In this document: positions 1 through 7,311 of the stretch, piece after piece
How positions within the stretch are numbered: position 1 is the first letter of the stretch
Layout: the number at the start of each line of letters is the position of its first letter
DNA from: Acidobacteriota bacterium
GTDB lineage: Bacteria > Acidobacteriota > Aminicenantia > Aminicenantales > Saccharicenantaceae
DNA length: 14,976 nt
Assembly: GCA_003476685.1 (NCBI GenBank)
Contig: DMVN01000102.1
Span: forward strand, 216-15,191
Reading direction: 5' to 3'
Translations under genes and position numbers: made by a program
The notes under the pieces: generated by a model
The model's database searches: none
What the model saw: only the letters and a program-made list of their open reading frames with translations
What the model was told of the DNA's origin: nothing

Positions 1-2402
1 AGGAAAACACCCAGCAGAAAGAATAGCTTGAGAAATTCGGTAAACTGCCGGCGGAAGGATTTCAGCGGCTGGTAAAATACGCAAATATTATTGTCATCGA
101 GGGCCAGGAAAAAGCCACGATAGTGGCTGTGGCCATCCCGGAATTCAAGCCAGAGTCCGGTCGGGGACGGGGGCCAGCTTTGCCTGATTTCTTCCGGCAG
201 GGCCAGGCCCGGCTTGGTCTGCTGGAATACTGGCTCGCCCCGGCGGTCGAAGATGGCCAGGGTGACCGGGAAATGTTGCAGAGAGGGCAGGGTGTTAAGC
301 CGCAGCAGTTCGAAGTAAGGGTTAGCAGAATAGTAAAAAGGCAGTAGTTCAGGGTCCAGGCTGACCCAGATAGCCAGACGGCCGCCCCTTCCTTGCTCAT
401 CCCTGAAATCCTGATAACCGACCAGGAAATGCTTTTCCTGGCCGAGGATATCGAGATATTGCTCATCAAAGGCAGGTCTGAGAGAAAGGGGAAGGTCGTT
501 GGTCTGCTCGGCAAAAACTGGCATGTTAAGTCCGAAAGAAGACAGCAGCTTGAAATCGGTTGATTGGAGATAAAGGCAGGAATTCCAGTTTAGCCTGGCC
601 AGGAGGGTCTTGTTCCAGAGTGACCGGGCCAGGTCCGGGCTGGTAGGGTTTCTGAAATATTGTAACAGTTCCCTTGACCTCTTCTGGAGCTCAGCCAGAG
701 ATTGGTTAAGGGCCGTCCGGGCCCAGGTTTTCTGAGAAGAAACGAGGTGGACCAGGACCTTTTCGGTCAGGTTTCTGGCCCGGTGCTCGGTGAATTCTTT
801 GAGCTGAGTGTAGGTGAAAACGGAGATTAATAGCAGGCATAATCCCAGCTGAGCCCAGCTTCTCCAGGGTAGAGCCGAGGACGCAGCCAGCAGCAGCCAG
901 AAACCGACCTGGATCATAATGTTAAGCCAGGTGAAATCAGCCAGGAACCAGAGTCCGGAATAAAATACCAGGCCGGTCAGAAGAAACACCCCCAGCCAGT
1001 CCGGTTTCTTCTGAAATCCAGTTAGCCAAAGCCTGGAGAATAATATCACCGGGAGCAGCAAACTGGCCAGCGCCAGGAACAGGCTCAGATAGATCAAAAG
1101 GGAAGCGGGAGTGAGCGGAAAGCTCAAAAGGTTGAGATTGCAGTTGGCTACCAGCCGCTTTATAAACCAGGCCAGAATCGCTATTGCCAGGGCCGAGCCT
1201 GAAGCCAGCAGGATTACGGAGGCTATTCTTTTTTTGGTGAAAGGGGGAAAAGTGCCTGCCGCCGGTTCTTTCCATAGGGCTTCAGGCGCCAAAATCCTGA
1301 GACTGACATAGACCAGGATAAAAAACAGAAGACAGCTGATAAAGAGTTCGGCCGGCGAGGCGACCAATCCGAGTGGACTCCGCAGGCCCAGAGTCTGGGC
1401 GCTGAAAACCGGCCAGTTGTAGGCCGGGTAATTCCTGGCCAGCAGGCCAAGATGGATTCGGATGATTATCAGCCCGGCCAGGGTCAGGAACCAGGTCATT
1501 CCCGGGGGCAAAGAATGCTGGAGCCTGGCCCGGTAAAGCCAGGTAGTTATTAAACTAAAAGACAGGATGGCCAGGACGATGGCCAGAATCCTGATCATTC
1601 CGGGCAGGACTATTTGCTGCCGCTGCAGCTGGAGAGAATTAAGGGTGACGGTGGCCAGAATCTGGCCCTGTTCATTGCGCAGGGGAAAATAGAGAGTCCG
1701 GATTTCAGTTTCTTCCGCCTGCTGGCTCAGGTATTCATCCTGGGTGCGGGAGAAAAAACGGCCCAGGGCTTCGGTATCCTGATCGTGGGGCCAGAAGTTG
1801 ATGTCAGCCCCGCTTCGGTCAATTGATTTCAACCTGTTGAATTCCCTGACGTAGGCCGATTGAAATTGTGGCTGAAAAGCCAGCAGCTCGAATAGAACCA
1901 GGTAGCCATGATCCGGCCAGGTAATGAGCTTGACCAGGTAATAAGAAGCCCGGTCCTCGATGATGAAACTGCCTGGCTGAAGTCTTTCCGAGCCCTGGGG
2001 CCAGCCGGGCAGATGGTTTTTCAGGTTGGCTATGCTTCCCAGCCACAGTCGGGGGGTAAGGTCCTGTTCCAGCCAGGCCACTCCTTCCAACTCTGTTTTC
2101 AGTTTAGCTTTACGGAAAAAGCTGAAAACTTCTTCGGGCTGGTAAGCGGGAAGAGGCTGTTCAAAATAGCCCCGCCTTTTTTCCAGGAGACCGACCAGCC
2201 GGGAAAATTCGTCCTTGATATCAGCTGCATTTTCTTTGAGTCCGGCCACGATGTCTTGTTCTGATTGCAAGGAGCGGGACCGGTACAGAAGGCTGGAAGT
2301 CACGAGAAGCAGCAGACCCAGCAGGAAGAGGCAGGCAGCTATCAGCGGGGTTTTGGGGCTTGCCGCGCGCCACCAGCAGGTCGACTTTTTTGATTTTTTC
2401 AT
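1..2402 (-). CDS. Large polytopic membrane protein with two extracytoplasmic domains, probable sensor (C-terminus beyond window)
   Basis: Reading from the ATG at 2402, the frame stays open for 800 codons to the left window edge, so the C-terminus is missing. The order is: a short basic cytoplasmic N-terminus; one membrane helix (about residues 18-39); an extracytoplasmic domain (about 40-265); a block of roughly seven hydrophobic helices (about 268-533); a second extracytoplasmic domain (about 535-783, starting FTEHRARNLTEK); and a last helix beginning near 788. This layout fits the sensor half of a membrane receptor, with a HAMP, histidine kinase or cyclase output expected beyond the edge, but no output domain is visible, so the function is inferred. 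The start directly abuts the stop of the upstream DUF4783-like gene (TAG|ATG) and lacks a strong ribosome site, which suggests translational coupling. An alternative is a structural or transport membrane protein rather than a sensor. Confidence 0.75.
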   Translation of the reverse strand, partial: MKKSKKSTCWWRAASPKTPLIAACLFLLGLLLLVTSSLLYRSRSLQSEQDIVAGLKENAADIKDEFSRLVGLLEKRRGYFEQPLPAYQPEEVFSFFRKAKLKTELEGVAWLEQDLTPRLWLGSIANLKNHLPGWPQGSERLQPGSFIIEDRASYYLVKLITWPDHGYLVLFELLAFQPQFQSAYVREFNRLKSIDRSGADINFWPHDQDTEALGRFFSRTQDEYLSQQAEETEIRTLYFPLRNEQGQILATVTLNSLQLQRQQIVLPGMIRILAIVLAILSFSLITTWLYRARLQHSLPPGMTWFLTLAGLIIIRIHLGLLARNYPAYNWPVFSAQTLGLRSPLGLVASPAELFISCLLFFILVYVSLRILAPEALWKEPAAGTFPPFTKKRIASVILLASGSALAIAILAWFIKRLVANCNLNLLSFPLTPASLLIYLSLFLALASLLLPVILFSRLWLTGFQKKPDWLGVFLLTGLVFYSGLWFLADFTWLNIMIQVGFWLLLAASSALPWRSWAQLGLCLLLISVFTYTQLKEFTEHRARNLTEKVLVHLVSSQKTWARTALNQSLAELQKRSRELLQYFRNPTSPDLARSLWNKTLLARLNWNSCLYLQSTDFKLLSSFGLNMPVFAEQTNDLPLSLRPAFDEQYLDILGQEKHFLVGYQDFRDEQGRGGRLAIWVSLDPELLPFYYSANPYFELLRLNTLPSLQHFPVTLAIFDRRGEPVFQQTKPGLALPEEIRQSWPPSPTGLWLEFRDGHSHYRGFFLALDDNNICVFYQPLKSFRRQFTEFLKLFFLLGVF

Positions 2403-2840
2403 CTAACGTTTTTCAGCCCGGATTTCTCTGATTTTAAGAAGTGCCTGACCAGTCTTCATGCCGGCTGGCTTTTCCGGGAAGATGTAAAAATAAACCCGGA
2501 AAAGATGCTTGCGGCCATCTCGCTTATCGCTGGCCGACCAGCGGGCCTGGATGATAGCCCCTTTTCGGTCAAGGACTGGTTGATTTTCCTGGTCAACAAA
2601 AAACTCCAGGGTGGAGCCGTGCTGAAAGAGTCGTTTCAGTATCTGGAAAGCCTGTTCCCGGGAGAAACAATCAGATACCTGGAAAGGTTCGGGTAGCGTC
2701 AGAAGAACGGGGGAGTCCTGGGGCAGCAGCTCGGCCAGTCGGGCCGGGTCGTTCTGCAGGAAAGCGCTTTCCAGGGAAAAATTAAACTGATTAATCAGGG
2801 CCAGGAGAAACGATAAAAATAAACCTAAAGCACCGTTCAC
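2403..2840 (-). CDS. Small secreted DUF4783-like (NTF2-fold) protein
   Basis: This 145-residue protein begins at a GTG (2838-2840). The only nearby ATGs, at 2840-2845, are in another frame and stop at once. Residues 1-20 are hydrophobic, like a Sec signal peptide or N-terminal anchor. The rest resembles the DUF4783/lumazine-binding-like pattern: a helix in which residues are lost to a pocket (LESAFLQNDPARLAELL), a YSKAQA-like segment (CFSREQAFQILKRLF), then beta strands ending in KIREIR. The family has no established function and is usually exported. Its TAG stop is followed immediately by the ATG of the large membrane protein, so the two are almost certainly cotranscribed and perhaps work together in the envelope. 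No clear Shine-Dalgarno site precedes the GTG, so the exact start is uncertain. Confidence 0.75.
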   Translation of the reverse strand: MNGALGLFLSFLLALINQFNFSLESAFLQNDPARLAELLPQDSPVLLTLPEPFQVSDCFSREQAFQILKRLFQHGSTLEFFVDQENQPVLDRKGAIIQARWSASDKRDGRKHLFRVYFYIFPEKPAGMKTGQALLKIREIRAEKR

Positions 2841-2894
2841 ATCATCAATTCTAATAAATATCTATGGATAATGCCAGAAATATGAGAGGCTGGT

Positions 2895-2917
2895 TTGCCT
2901 GGTTCTTACCGGGGCAA
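2895..2917 (-). other. Hairpin immediately after the stop of the small membrane protein gene
   Basis: On the minus strand TTGCC pairs with GGCAA. An inner GGT/ACC pair closes an AAGA loop, with a small internal loop between the two helices. It begins directly after the TGA stop of the gene ending at 2918. No U-tract follows, so it may be a weak terminator, an mRNA-stabilising structure, or chance. Confidence 0.3.
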
Positions 2918-3169
2918 TCAGGCCTTTTTCTCTTCGGTTTTCTGTTCTTCCTGCAGAGCGGCCGCCTCGGCTTCCAGTTTTTTCTGACGGATGGAATCTT
3001 TAATACTGGAGATACCGGCAATGATGGCAATCAACCCGCCGAAAAACAGAATCGGAGGAATAAAACCAAAGACCAGCTCGTAAAATTCTCTCCACCAGAC
3101 GAATATCACCAGATAGAGACCGGCAATCATGGCCACGATACCCAGGAAGATGGCTAAGTACTTGCCCAT
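2918..3169 (-). CDS. Small two-helix inner-membrane protein with charged C-terminus
   Basis: The protein has 83 residues from the ATG at 3169. That start is chosen because a strong GGGAGG ribosome site lies six bases upstream; an in-frame ATG at 3193 would place this site inside the gene. Two hydrophobic segments (about residues 4-24 and 34-54) are joined by a short aromatic link (VWWREFYELV). After them comes SSIKDSIRQKK and a tail rich in Glu, Lys, Ala and Gln that looks helical or coiled. The FFGGLIAIIAGISSIKDS segment is of a kind common in small uncharacterised membrane proteins from several candidate phyla; no function is known to me. It lies 77 bases upstream of the secreted protein gene and may be in the same transcript. 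Confidence 0.8.
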   Translation of the reverse strand: MGKYLAIFLGIVAMIAGLYLVIFVWWREFYELVFGFIPPILFFGGLIAIIAGISSIKDSIRQKKLEAEAAALQEEQKTEEKKA

Positions 3170-3341
3170 TCTGTACCTCCCTTCGTAATTCACATGGTAA
3201 ATAATTATCTACAAAATTTTTCAACAATAGTCAAATCTTACTTACATATTTTCTCTTGTTTTTATTTAGCAGGAGAGTCAGTCTGCAAGCCTATTCAGGC
3301 TGGAATTGAATTTCTCAGGGGCGGCGGGTAATATTAGGTTG

Positions 3342-3926
3342 ATGATGAAGCTGAAGCTGGTGATTTTTGACCTGGACGGCACGGTGGTCGAGAACAGCTA
3401 TGACTGGCCGGCCATAAGGCAGCAGCTGGGTGTTCAGGGCGGTTCCATCCTGGCCTATCTTGACAGTCTGCCCGAACCGGAAAGGTCAGAAAAGTATGCC
3501 CTGCTCCGGAGGTTTGAAAGGGAGCAGACTGAAAGTTCGGTGCTGAAGCAGGGAGTGAGGGAATTTCTGGAGTGGCTGGCCGCGGCCGGGGTGAAAACAG
3601 CCCTGGTAACCAACAACAGCCGGGAGAATACCGACCATCTCCTGCAAAAGTTCAGGCTGGGGTTTGACCTGGTGCTGACCAGGGAAAGCGGCCTGCACAA
3701 ACCGGCCGGGACCCCCTTTCTCAGGGTAATGGAACACTTCGGAGCCGGGGCCGGGGAAACAGCGGTGGTGGGCGATACCAACTATGACCTCCTGGCGGCT
3801 AAGGAAGCCGGCGTCAGGCTGGTTTTTATTCTGAAGAGTCCGATGACGCCGGTTGGCCTGGAAGGAGCGGAGCTGGTTGAAACTTTTGATGATATAAAAG
3901 CAAAACTGGCAGAGAAGATTCCATAA
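3342..3926 (+). CDS. HAD-superfamily phosphatase (phosphoglycolate phosphatase-like)
   Basis: This 194-residue cytosolic hydrolase carries all four HAD motifs: I, VIFDLDGT with nucleophile D10 and acid/base D12; II, LVTNNS; III, a Lys in HKPAGTPF; IV, GDTNYDLLAAKEAG for Mg2+. Residues 18-80 form a short helical cap, as in subfamily IA enzymes such as Gph or pyrophosphatase PpaX. The substrate is a phosphorylated small metabolite that cannot be named from sequence. The ATG pair at 3342/3345 is preferred over an upstream in-frame TTG at 3306, because the family normally begins a few residues before the DLDGT strand. A short AGG precedes the ATGs. The gene stands alone, divergent from the small membrane protein gene and converging on the amidohydrolase. 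Confidence 0.9.
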   Translation: MMKLKLVIFDLDGTVVENSYDWPAIRQQLGVQGGSILAYLDSLPEPERSEKYALLRRFEREQTESSVLKQGVREFLEWLAAAGVKTALVTNNSRENTDHLLQKFRLGFDLVLTRESGLHKPAGTPFLRVMEHFGAGAGETAVVGDTNYDLLAAKEAGVRLVFILKSPMTPVGLEGAELVETFDDIKAKLAEKIP

Positions 3927-3984
3927 AAGAAAGGCTTCAGACTAACCGGATCGGGCTAATCGAATTGAATAAATAGAACAGCTC

Positions 3985-4008
3985 AGCCTGAAGGTCGGGC
4001 TCGGTTTT
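3985..4008 (+). terminator. Weak candidate terminator of the HAD gene
   Basis: AGCCT pairs with GGGCT (one G-U pair) around a GAAGGTC loop, followed by CGG and TTTT. It sits 60 bases after the HAD stop and its T-run overlaps the stop codon of the converging amidohydrolase. The stem is short, so support is modest. Confidence 0.25.
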
Positions 4009-5701
4009 ATTCCGCCTGCCGTTCGTAGACGACTTTCCCGCCCACTATGGTATAGATAACCGGCGTCGTCAGGATTTCCCTGGGTTCAACAGTAAAAAGG
4101 TCACGGCCGAAAACCGTAATATCGGCCAGCTTGCCCGGCTCCAGGGTGCCTTTTATGTTTTCTTCAAACGAAGCATAGGCCGCGCCCCAGGTAAAATATT
4201 TGATGGCTTCGGCCAGGGTCAGTTTCTGCTCGGGGAACCAGCCGCCTTCCGGGTAGTCGAATTCGATGTTTTTCCTGGTGATGGCCGAGTAGAGGCCGCG
4301 ACGGGGGTCCAGCGGTTCGACCGGCCAGTCCGAGCCAAAAGCCAGGACCGCCCCGTTGTCCAGCAGGGTCCTCCAGGCGTAGGCGTACCTGGAACGTTCT
4401 TTTCCGACTCTTATTTCGCAGAAACGCATGTCGGTCGTGCAGTGCGTGGGCTGCATTGAGGCTATCACCCCCAGTTGCTTGAACCGGGGGAAATCTTCCG
4501 GCCTGATGATCTGGGCATGCTCTATCCTGAAGCGCAGGTCCTTCGGACCGTATTTTTTCTGCGCCCTTTCCACAGCGTTTAAGACCCAGTTAACGCCTTT
4601 ATCACCGATGGCGTGAGTGCCGACCTGGAAATCGTTGGCATAAGCCTTTTCCAGCAGTTCATAAAAAACCTCTTCGGGATACTGAGGCAGGCCGCTTTTG
4701 TCCGGGGCATCGGCAAAGGGCTCAAACATCAGAGCTGTACCGGAACCGAGGGTCCCGTCAATGAACGCTTTGAGAAAACCGATTTTCAGGTAGTCATCTC
4801 CCTGCCCCTGGCGAAGGCCCAGCTGGAGGTACTGGTCAATTCCTTCAATCGGCAGCCAGGCGTAAACCCGTAAGGTCAACTTGCCTTCAGTCCTGAGCTT
4901 TTTATAAATCTCCAGGTCGCGCAGGCCAGAGTCGGCATGGACCCCGGTCAGGCCAAGCTTCCGGGCATGGTCCAGAGCTCTAAGGATATCTTCTTCGGGC
5001 GTGGATTGAACCGTGGACTTGACTTTGATCAGGGCCAGGGCCGATTCCTTAAGGATTCCAGTCGGTTCTCCGGTTTGGGGGTCGCGGACAATTTCCCCGC
5101 CGAAGGGGTCTCTGGTCTTTTTATCAATGCCAGAAAGTTTCAAGGCCAGGCTGTTGAGCCAGGCGGAATGGCCGTCAACCCGGCGAATGACCACGGGATT
5201 CTGGGGTGAGACTTTATCCAGGTCTTCCCGGGTTGGCCATTTCTGACCGGGGAAGAGGGTGTGGTCGTATTCCCGGCCGAAGACCGGAGCCCCGGGGGGC
5301 AGTTCCTTGATTTTTTCGGCAATCATCTGCTGAATTTTTTCCACGGAATCCACACCGCGAAAACTCAGTTCGATCAGCGACAGGCCGCCCGAAGAAAAAT
5401 GGGTGTGAGCATCTATCAACCCCGGTATGGCCACTCCTTCTGTGAGTTCTATCACCCTGGTTTCGGGCCCCAGGTATTTCTTGATTTGCTTTTTACTCCC
5501 GGTGGCCAGGATCTTACCGCCGCCGGCCGCCAGGGCTTCAACCAGCGGCTGTGAATCGTTACCGGTAAATATCTTGCCAATCAATACCAGTTCTGCTTTT
5601 TCTCCTGTCTTTTCCTGGCAGCCGGAAAGCCACAGACCGGCCAGGAGAATGAGCATAAGGCTTAGAAGCGTTAAGGTTCTGGTCATTTTTGTCCGGTTCA
5701 T
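4007..5701 (-). CDS. Lipoprotein amidohydrolase of the YtcJ / Amidohydro_3 family
   Basis: This 564-residue metal-dependent hydrolase starts at the ATG at 5701, with GGAGG five to six bases upstream. Residues 1-28 are a lipoprotein signal (basic start, leucine-rich core, lipobox LSGC with Cys28), so the enzyme should be exported and lipid-anchored. The catalytic domain shows the amidohydrolase metal ligands: H99-x-H101 in GLIDAHTH, K311 in FLKAFIDGT as the likely carboxylated Lys, H363 in GTHAIGDKG, H395 in RIEHAQ, and D458 in FGSDWPVE. A beta-sandwich piece at each end (LVLIGKIFTGN and GKLADITVFGRDL) completes the family fold. Relatives include N-substituted formamide deformylase and many uncharacterised amide or ester hydrolases; the substrate here is unknown. 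No cotranscribed partner is visible. Confidence 0.9.
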   Translation of the reverse strand: MNRTKMTRTLTLLSLMLILLAGLWLSGCQEKTGEKAELVLIGKIFTGNDSQPLVEALAAGGGKILATGSKKQIKKYLGPETRVIELTEGVAIPGLIDAHTHFSSGGLSLIELSFRGVDSVEKIQQMIAEKIKELPPGAPVFGREYDHTLFPGQKWPTREDLDKVSPQNPVVIRRVDGHSAWLNSLALKLSGIDKKTRDPFGGEIVRDPQTGEPTGILKESALALIKVKSTVQSTPEEDILRALDHARKLGLTGVHADSGLRDLEIYKKLRTEGKLTLRVYAWLPIEGIDQYLQLGLRQGQGDDYLKIGFLKAFIDGTLGSGTALMFEPFADAPDKSGLPQYPEEVFYELLEKAYANDFQVGTHAIGDKGVNWVLNAVERAQKKYGPKDLRFRIEHAQIIRPEDFPRFKQLGVIASMQPTHCTTDMRFCEIRVGKERSRYAYAWRTLLDNGAVLAFGSDWPVEPLDPRRGLYSAITRKNIEFDYPEGGWFPEQKLTLAEAIKYFTWGAAYASFEENIKGTLEPGKLADITVFGRDLFTVEPREILTTPVIYTIVGGKVVYERQAE

Positions 5702-5846
5702 TTTTTCCTCCAGCTCTTAATCTTCACCTATAATAACATAAGGAGTCCCGGGCGGGGAAAGTTAAAATGTGATTTTGACTGAACAACCTGCCGGAGTCTT
5801 TAAATTCTGGAACGGAAACCAGGCTTCGGCTCCTTCCTGTCAGTAT

Positions 5847-5872
5847 GTTATCTCCTGAAGAAGGAAGATAAC
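5847..5872. repeat. Inverted repeat, 7+3 bp arms
   Basis: GTTATCT and AGATAAC form a perfect 7-bp outer stem. CCT/AGG continue it with one bulged A around a GAAGA loop. No T-run follows on either strand, so it does not look like an intrinsic terminator. It could be a regulator binding site or an RNA hairpin in a leader. Confidence 0.4.
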
Positions 5873-5929
5873 CCAAACTGGAAAATCGGACCGACCCTTC
5901 GGGTCAGCACCTGGCCAGGGAAGTTTAGC

Positions 5930-5959
5930 TTGAGAATAATCATATTTTTAAGGCATAAT
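5930..5959 (+). promoter_or_regulatory. Candidate sigma-70 promoter for the aminotransferase gene
   Basis: TTGAGA (5930-5935) and CATAAT (5954-5959) are separated by 18 bases in an AT-rich stretch about 115 bases before the aminotransferase start. This would give a leader of roughly 110 bases. Each hexamer departs from consensus at one position. Confidence 0.35.
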
Positions 5960-6074
5960 AGCGGCTGGAAAAATTTTAAGACTGAAAATAAGACAAGCTT
6001 TTGATTGATTTTGAGATATGGCTGTAGAAAAATAAGTAACATTAAGGGGAAAGAAGGATCAAAGGACAGAGACG

Positions 6075-7226
6075 ATGAAAGACAGCAAGCTTCTTCTCAT
6101 TCCCGGACCCAGCCCGGTGGTCGACCGGGTTCTGGAAGCCCTGGCCCAGCCGACGGTTTCTCATATCAGCCCGCAGATGGAGAAAGAGTTGAGCGGGGCC
6201 CTGGAAAATATGAAAAAGATTGTTTTTACCGCTGACGGCCAGCCTTTTATCATCGCCGGCGCCGGCACTCTGGCCATGGAAATTGCACTGCTTAATATAA
6301 CGGCTGAAACGGACAAGGTCCTGGTGGTATCTCAGGGCTACTTTGGTAGCCGGATGGCCGAGATCTGCCAGGCCTTTGACCTCAAGCATGGCCTGCTGTC
6401 AAGCCAGTGGGGGAAGGCAGTCAGGCCGGAAGAGCTTAAAGCCGAGCTTAAGAAACATAAGTATGAAGTAGTGGTCTGCACCCATGTGGACACGGCCACT
6501 GGAGCCTGTGCTCCGGTTAAGGACTATGCCGAAGTCGTTCGCCAGGTTGCCCCCGATGCCCTCCTGGTGGTTGACGGAGTCTGCGCCACCGGGGGGATTG
6601 AAGAGCGGATGGACGACTGGGGTATTGATGTTGTTCTGACCGCGGCCCAGAAATGCCTGGGCGCGCCACCGGGACTGGCCATAGACGTTTTTTCCGGGCG
6701 GGCCCTGGACAAAAGGAAAAAGCTGACCCGGGTCAAGGCTTATTATGCTGATATTCTGCGCTGGCTTCCGGTCATGGAAAATCCTAACCGCTACTTCTCG
6801 ACTCCCTGTGTCAACGAAATCCGGGCCTTTTATGAAGCCACCAGGATCGTACTGGAGGAAGGGCTGGAAAAAAGGTTCGAGAGGCACGAACGTTTCGCCA
6901 CGGCCATTCGTCGTGGACTGACTTCCCTCGGCTTTTCGGTCTATACCGATGAGACCTGCTTAGCCTCAACTCTGTCCGTCATCCGCTATCCCGAAGGGCT
7001 TGATGACCTCAGCTTCAGGAAGAAGCTCTATGAGAATGGGGTGGTAGTGGCCGGGGGGCTCGGGCCAACAGCCGGTCAGGTGTTTCGCTTCGGACACATG
7101 GGCAACCTCACCCGGGAACAGATAATTTTCGCCTTCGATGCCATTGAAAAATCGCTGTTGCACCTGGGCTATGCTTTCACCCTGGGAGACGGAGTAGAAA
7201 CGGTCCGCTCTCTTCTGGTAAGATAG
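6075..7226 (+). CDS. Class V PLP-dependent aminotransferase (alanine-glyoxylate / serine-pyruvate type)
   Basis: This 383-residue protein is full length for the AGXT/serine-pyruvate aminotransferase branch of fold type I. The start MKDSKLLLIPGPSPV carries the family's PGP motif. Residues 59-62 (GAGT) bind PLP phosphate, D167 in VVDGVCATGG contacts the pyridine nitrogen, and K193 in TAAQKCLGAPPG is the Schiff-base lysine. FRFGHMGN near residue 338 is the usual C-terminal arginine motif for carboxylate binding. Likely substrates are small amino acids (Ser, Ala or Asp) with glyoxylate or pyruvate; the exact pair cannot be told. An AAAGGA ribosome site lies nine bases before the ATG. The DUF362 iron-sulfur gene follows 85 bases later on the same strand and may share its transcript. 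Confidence 0.92.
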   Translation: MKDSKLLLIPGPSPVVDRVLEALAQPTVSHISPQMEKELSGALENMKKIVFTADGQPFIIAGAGTLAMEIALLNITAETDKVLVVSQGYFGSRMAEICQAFDLKHGLLSSQWGKAVRPEELKAELKKHKYEVVVCTHVDTATGACAPVKDYAEVVRQVAPDALLVVDGVCATGGIEERMDDWGIDVVLTAAQKCLGAPPGLAIDVFSGRALDKRKKLTRVKAYYADILRWLPVMENPNRYFSTPCVNEIRAFYEATRIVLEEGLEKRFERHERFATAIRRGLTSLGFSVYTDETCLASTLSVIRYPEGLDDLSFRKKLYENGVVVAGGLGPTAGQVFRFGHMGNLTREQIIFAFDAIEKSLLHLGYAFTLGDGVETVRSLLVR

Positions 7227-7237
7227 AAGACGGTGCT

Positions 7238-7261
7238 GGTTGCCGGCAACCGACCAGGTTG
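7238..7261 (+). promoter_or_regulatory. 14-bp perfect palindrome with overlapping alternative hairpin upstream of the DUF362 gene
   Basis: GGTTGCCGGCAACC (7238-7251) is a perfect palindrome. Its right arm CAACC (7247-7251) can instead pair with GGTTG (7257-7261) across GACCA. The two hairpins exclude each other. The site lies in the short gap between the aminotransferase stop and the DUF362 start, 50 bases before the latter. It could be a regulator site, an attenuator-like switch, or chance; no T-run follows. Confidence 0.35.
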
Positions 7262-7311
7262 TCAATCTGGCTAATTATTCTTCTGAGTAATTGCTTCAGG
7301 TGGCGAGGTTT

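Larger units (their letters stand above)
5702..6074 (+). other. Divergent intergenic region between amidohydrolase and aminotransferase genes
   Basis: These 373 bases hold no coding frame I can support. They contain the amidohydrolase ribosome site at the left end, an inverted repeat at 5847-5872, a small GACCC/GGGTC hairpin at about 5891-5903, and a candidate promoter at 5930-5959. The right third is AT-rich, as expected for a regulatory region. I do not recognise a known riboswitch. Confidence 0.5.

Noticed and set aside
62..514. Separate small genes within 1-2400 on either strand
   Set aside because: All lie inside the single 800-codon minus-strand frame, which was followed codon by codon without a stop; they are out-of-frame shadows.
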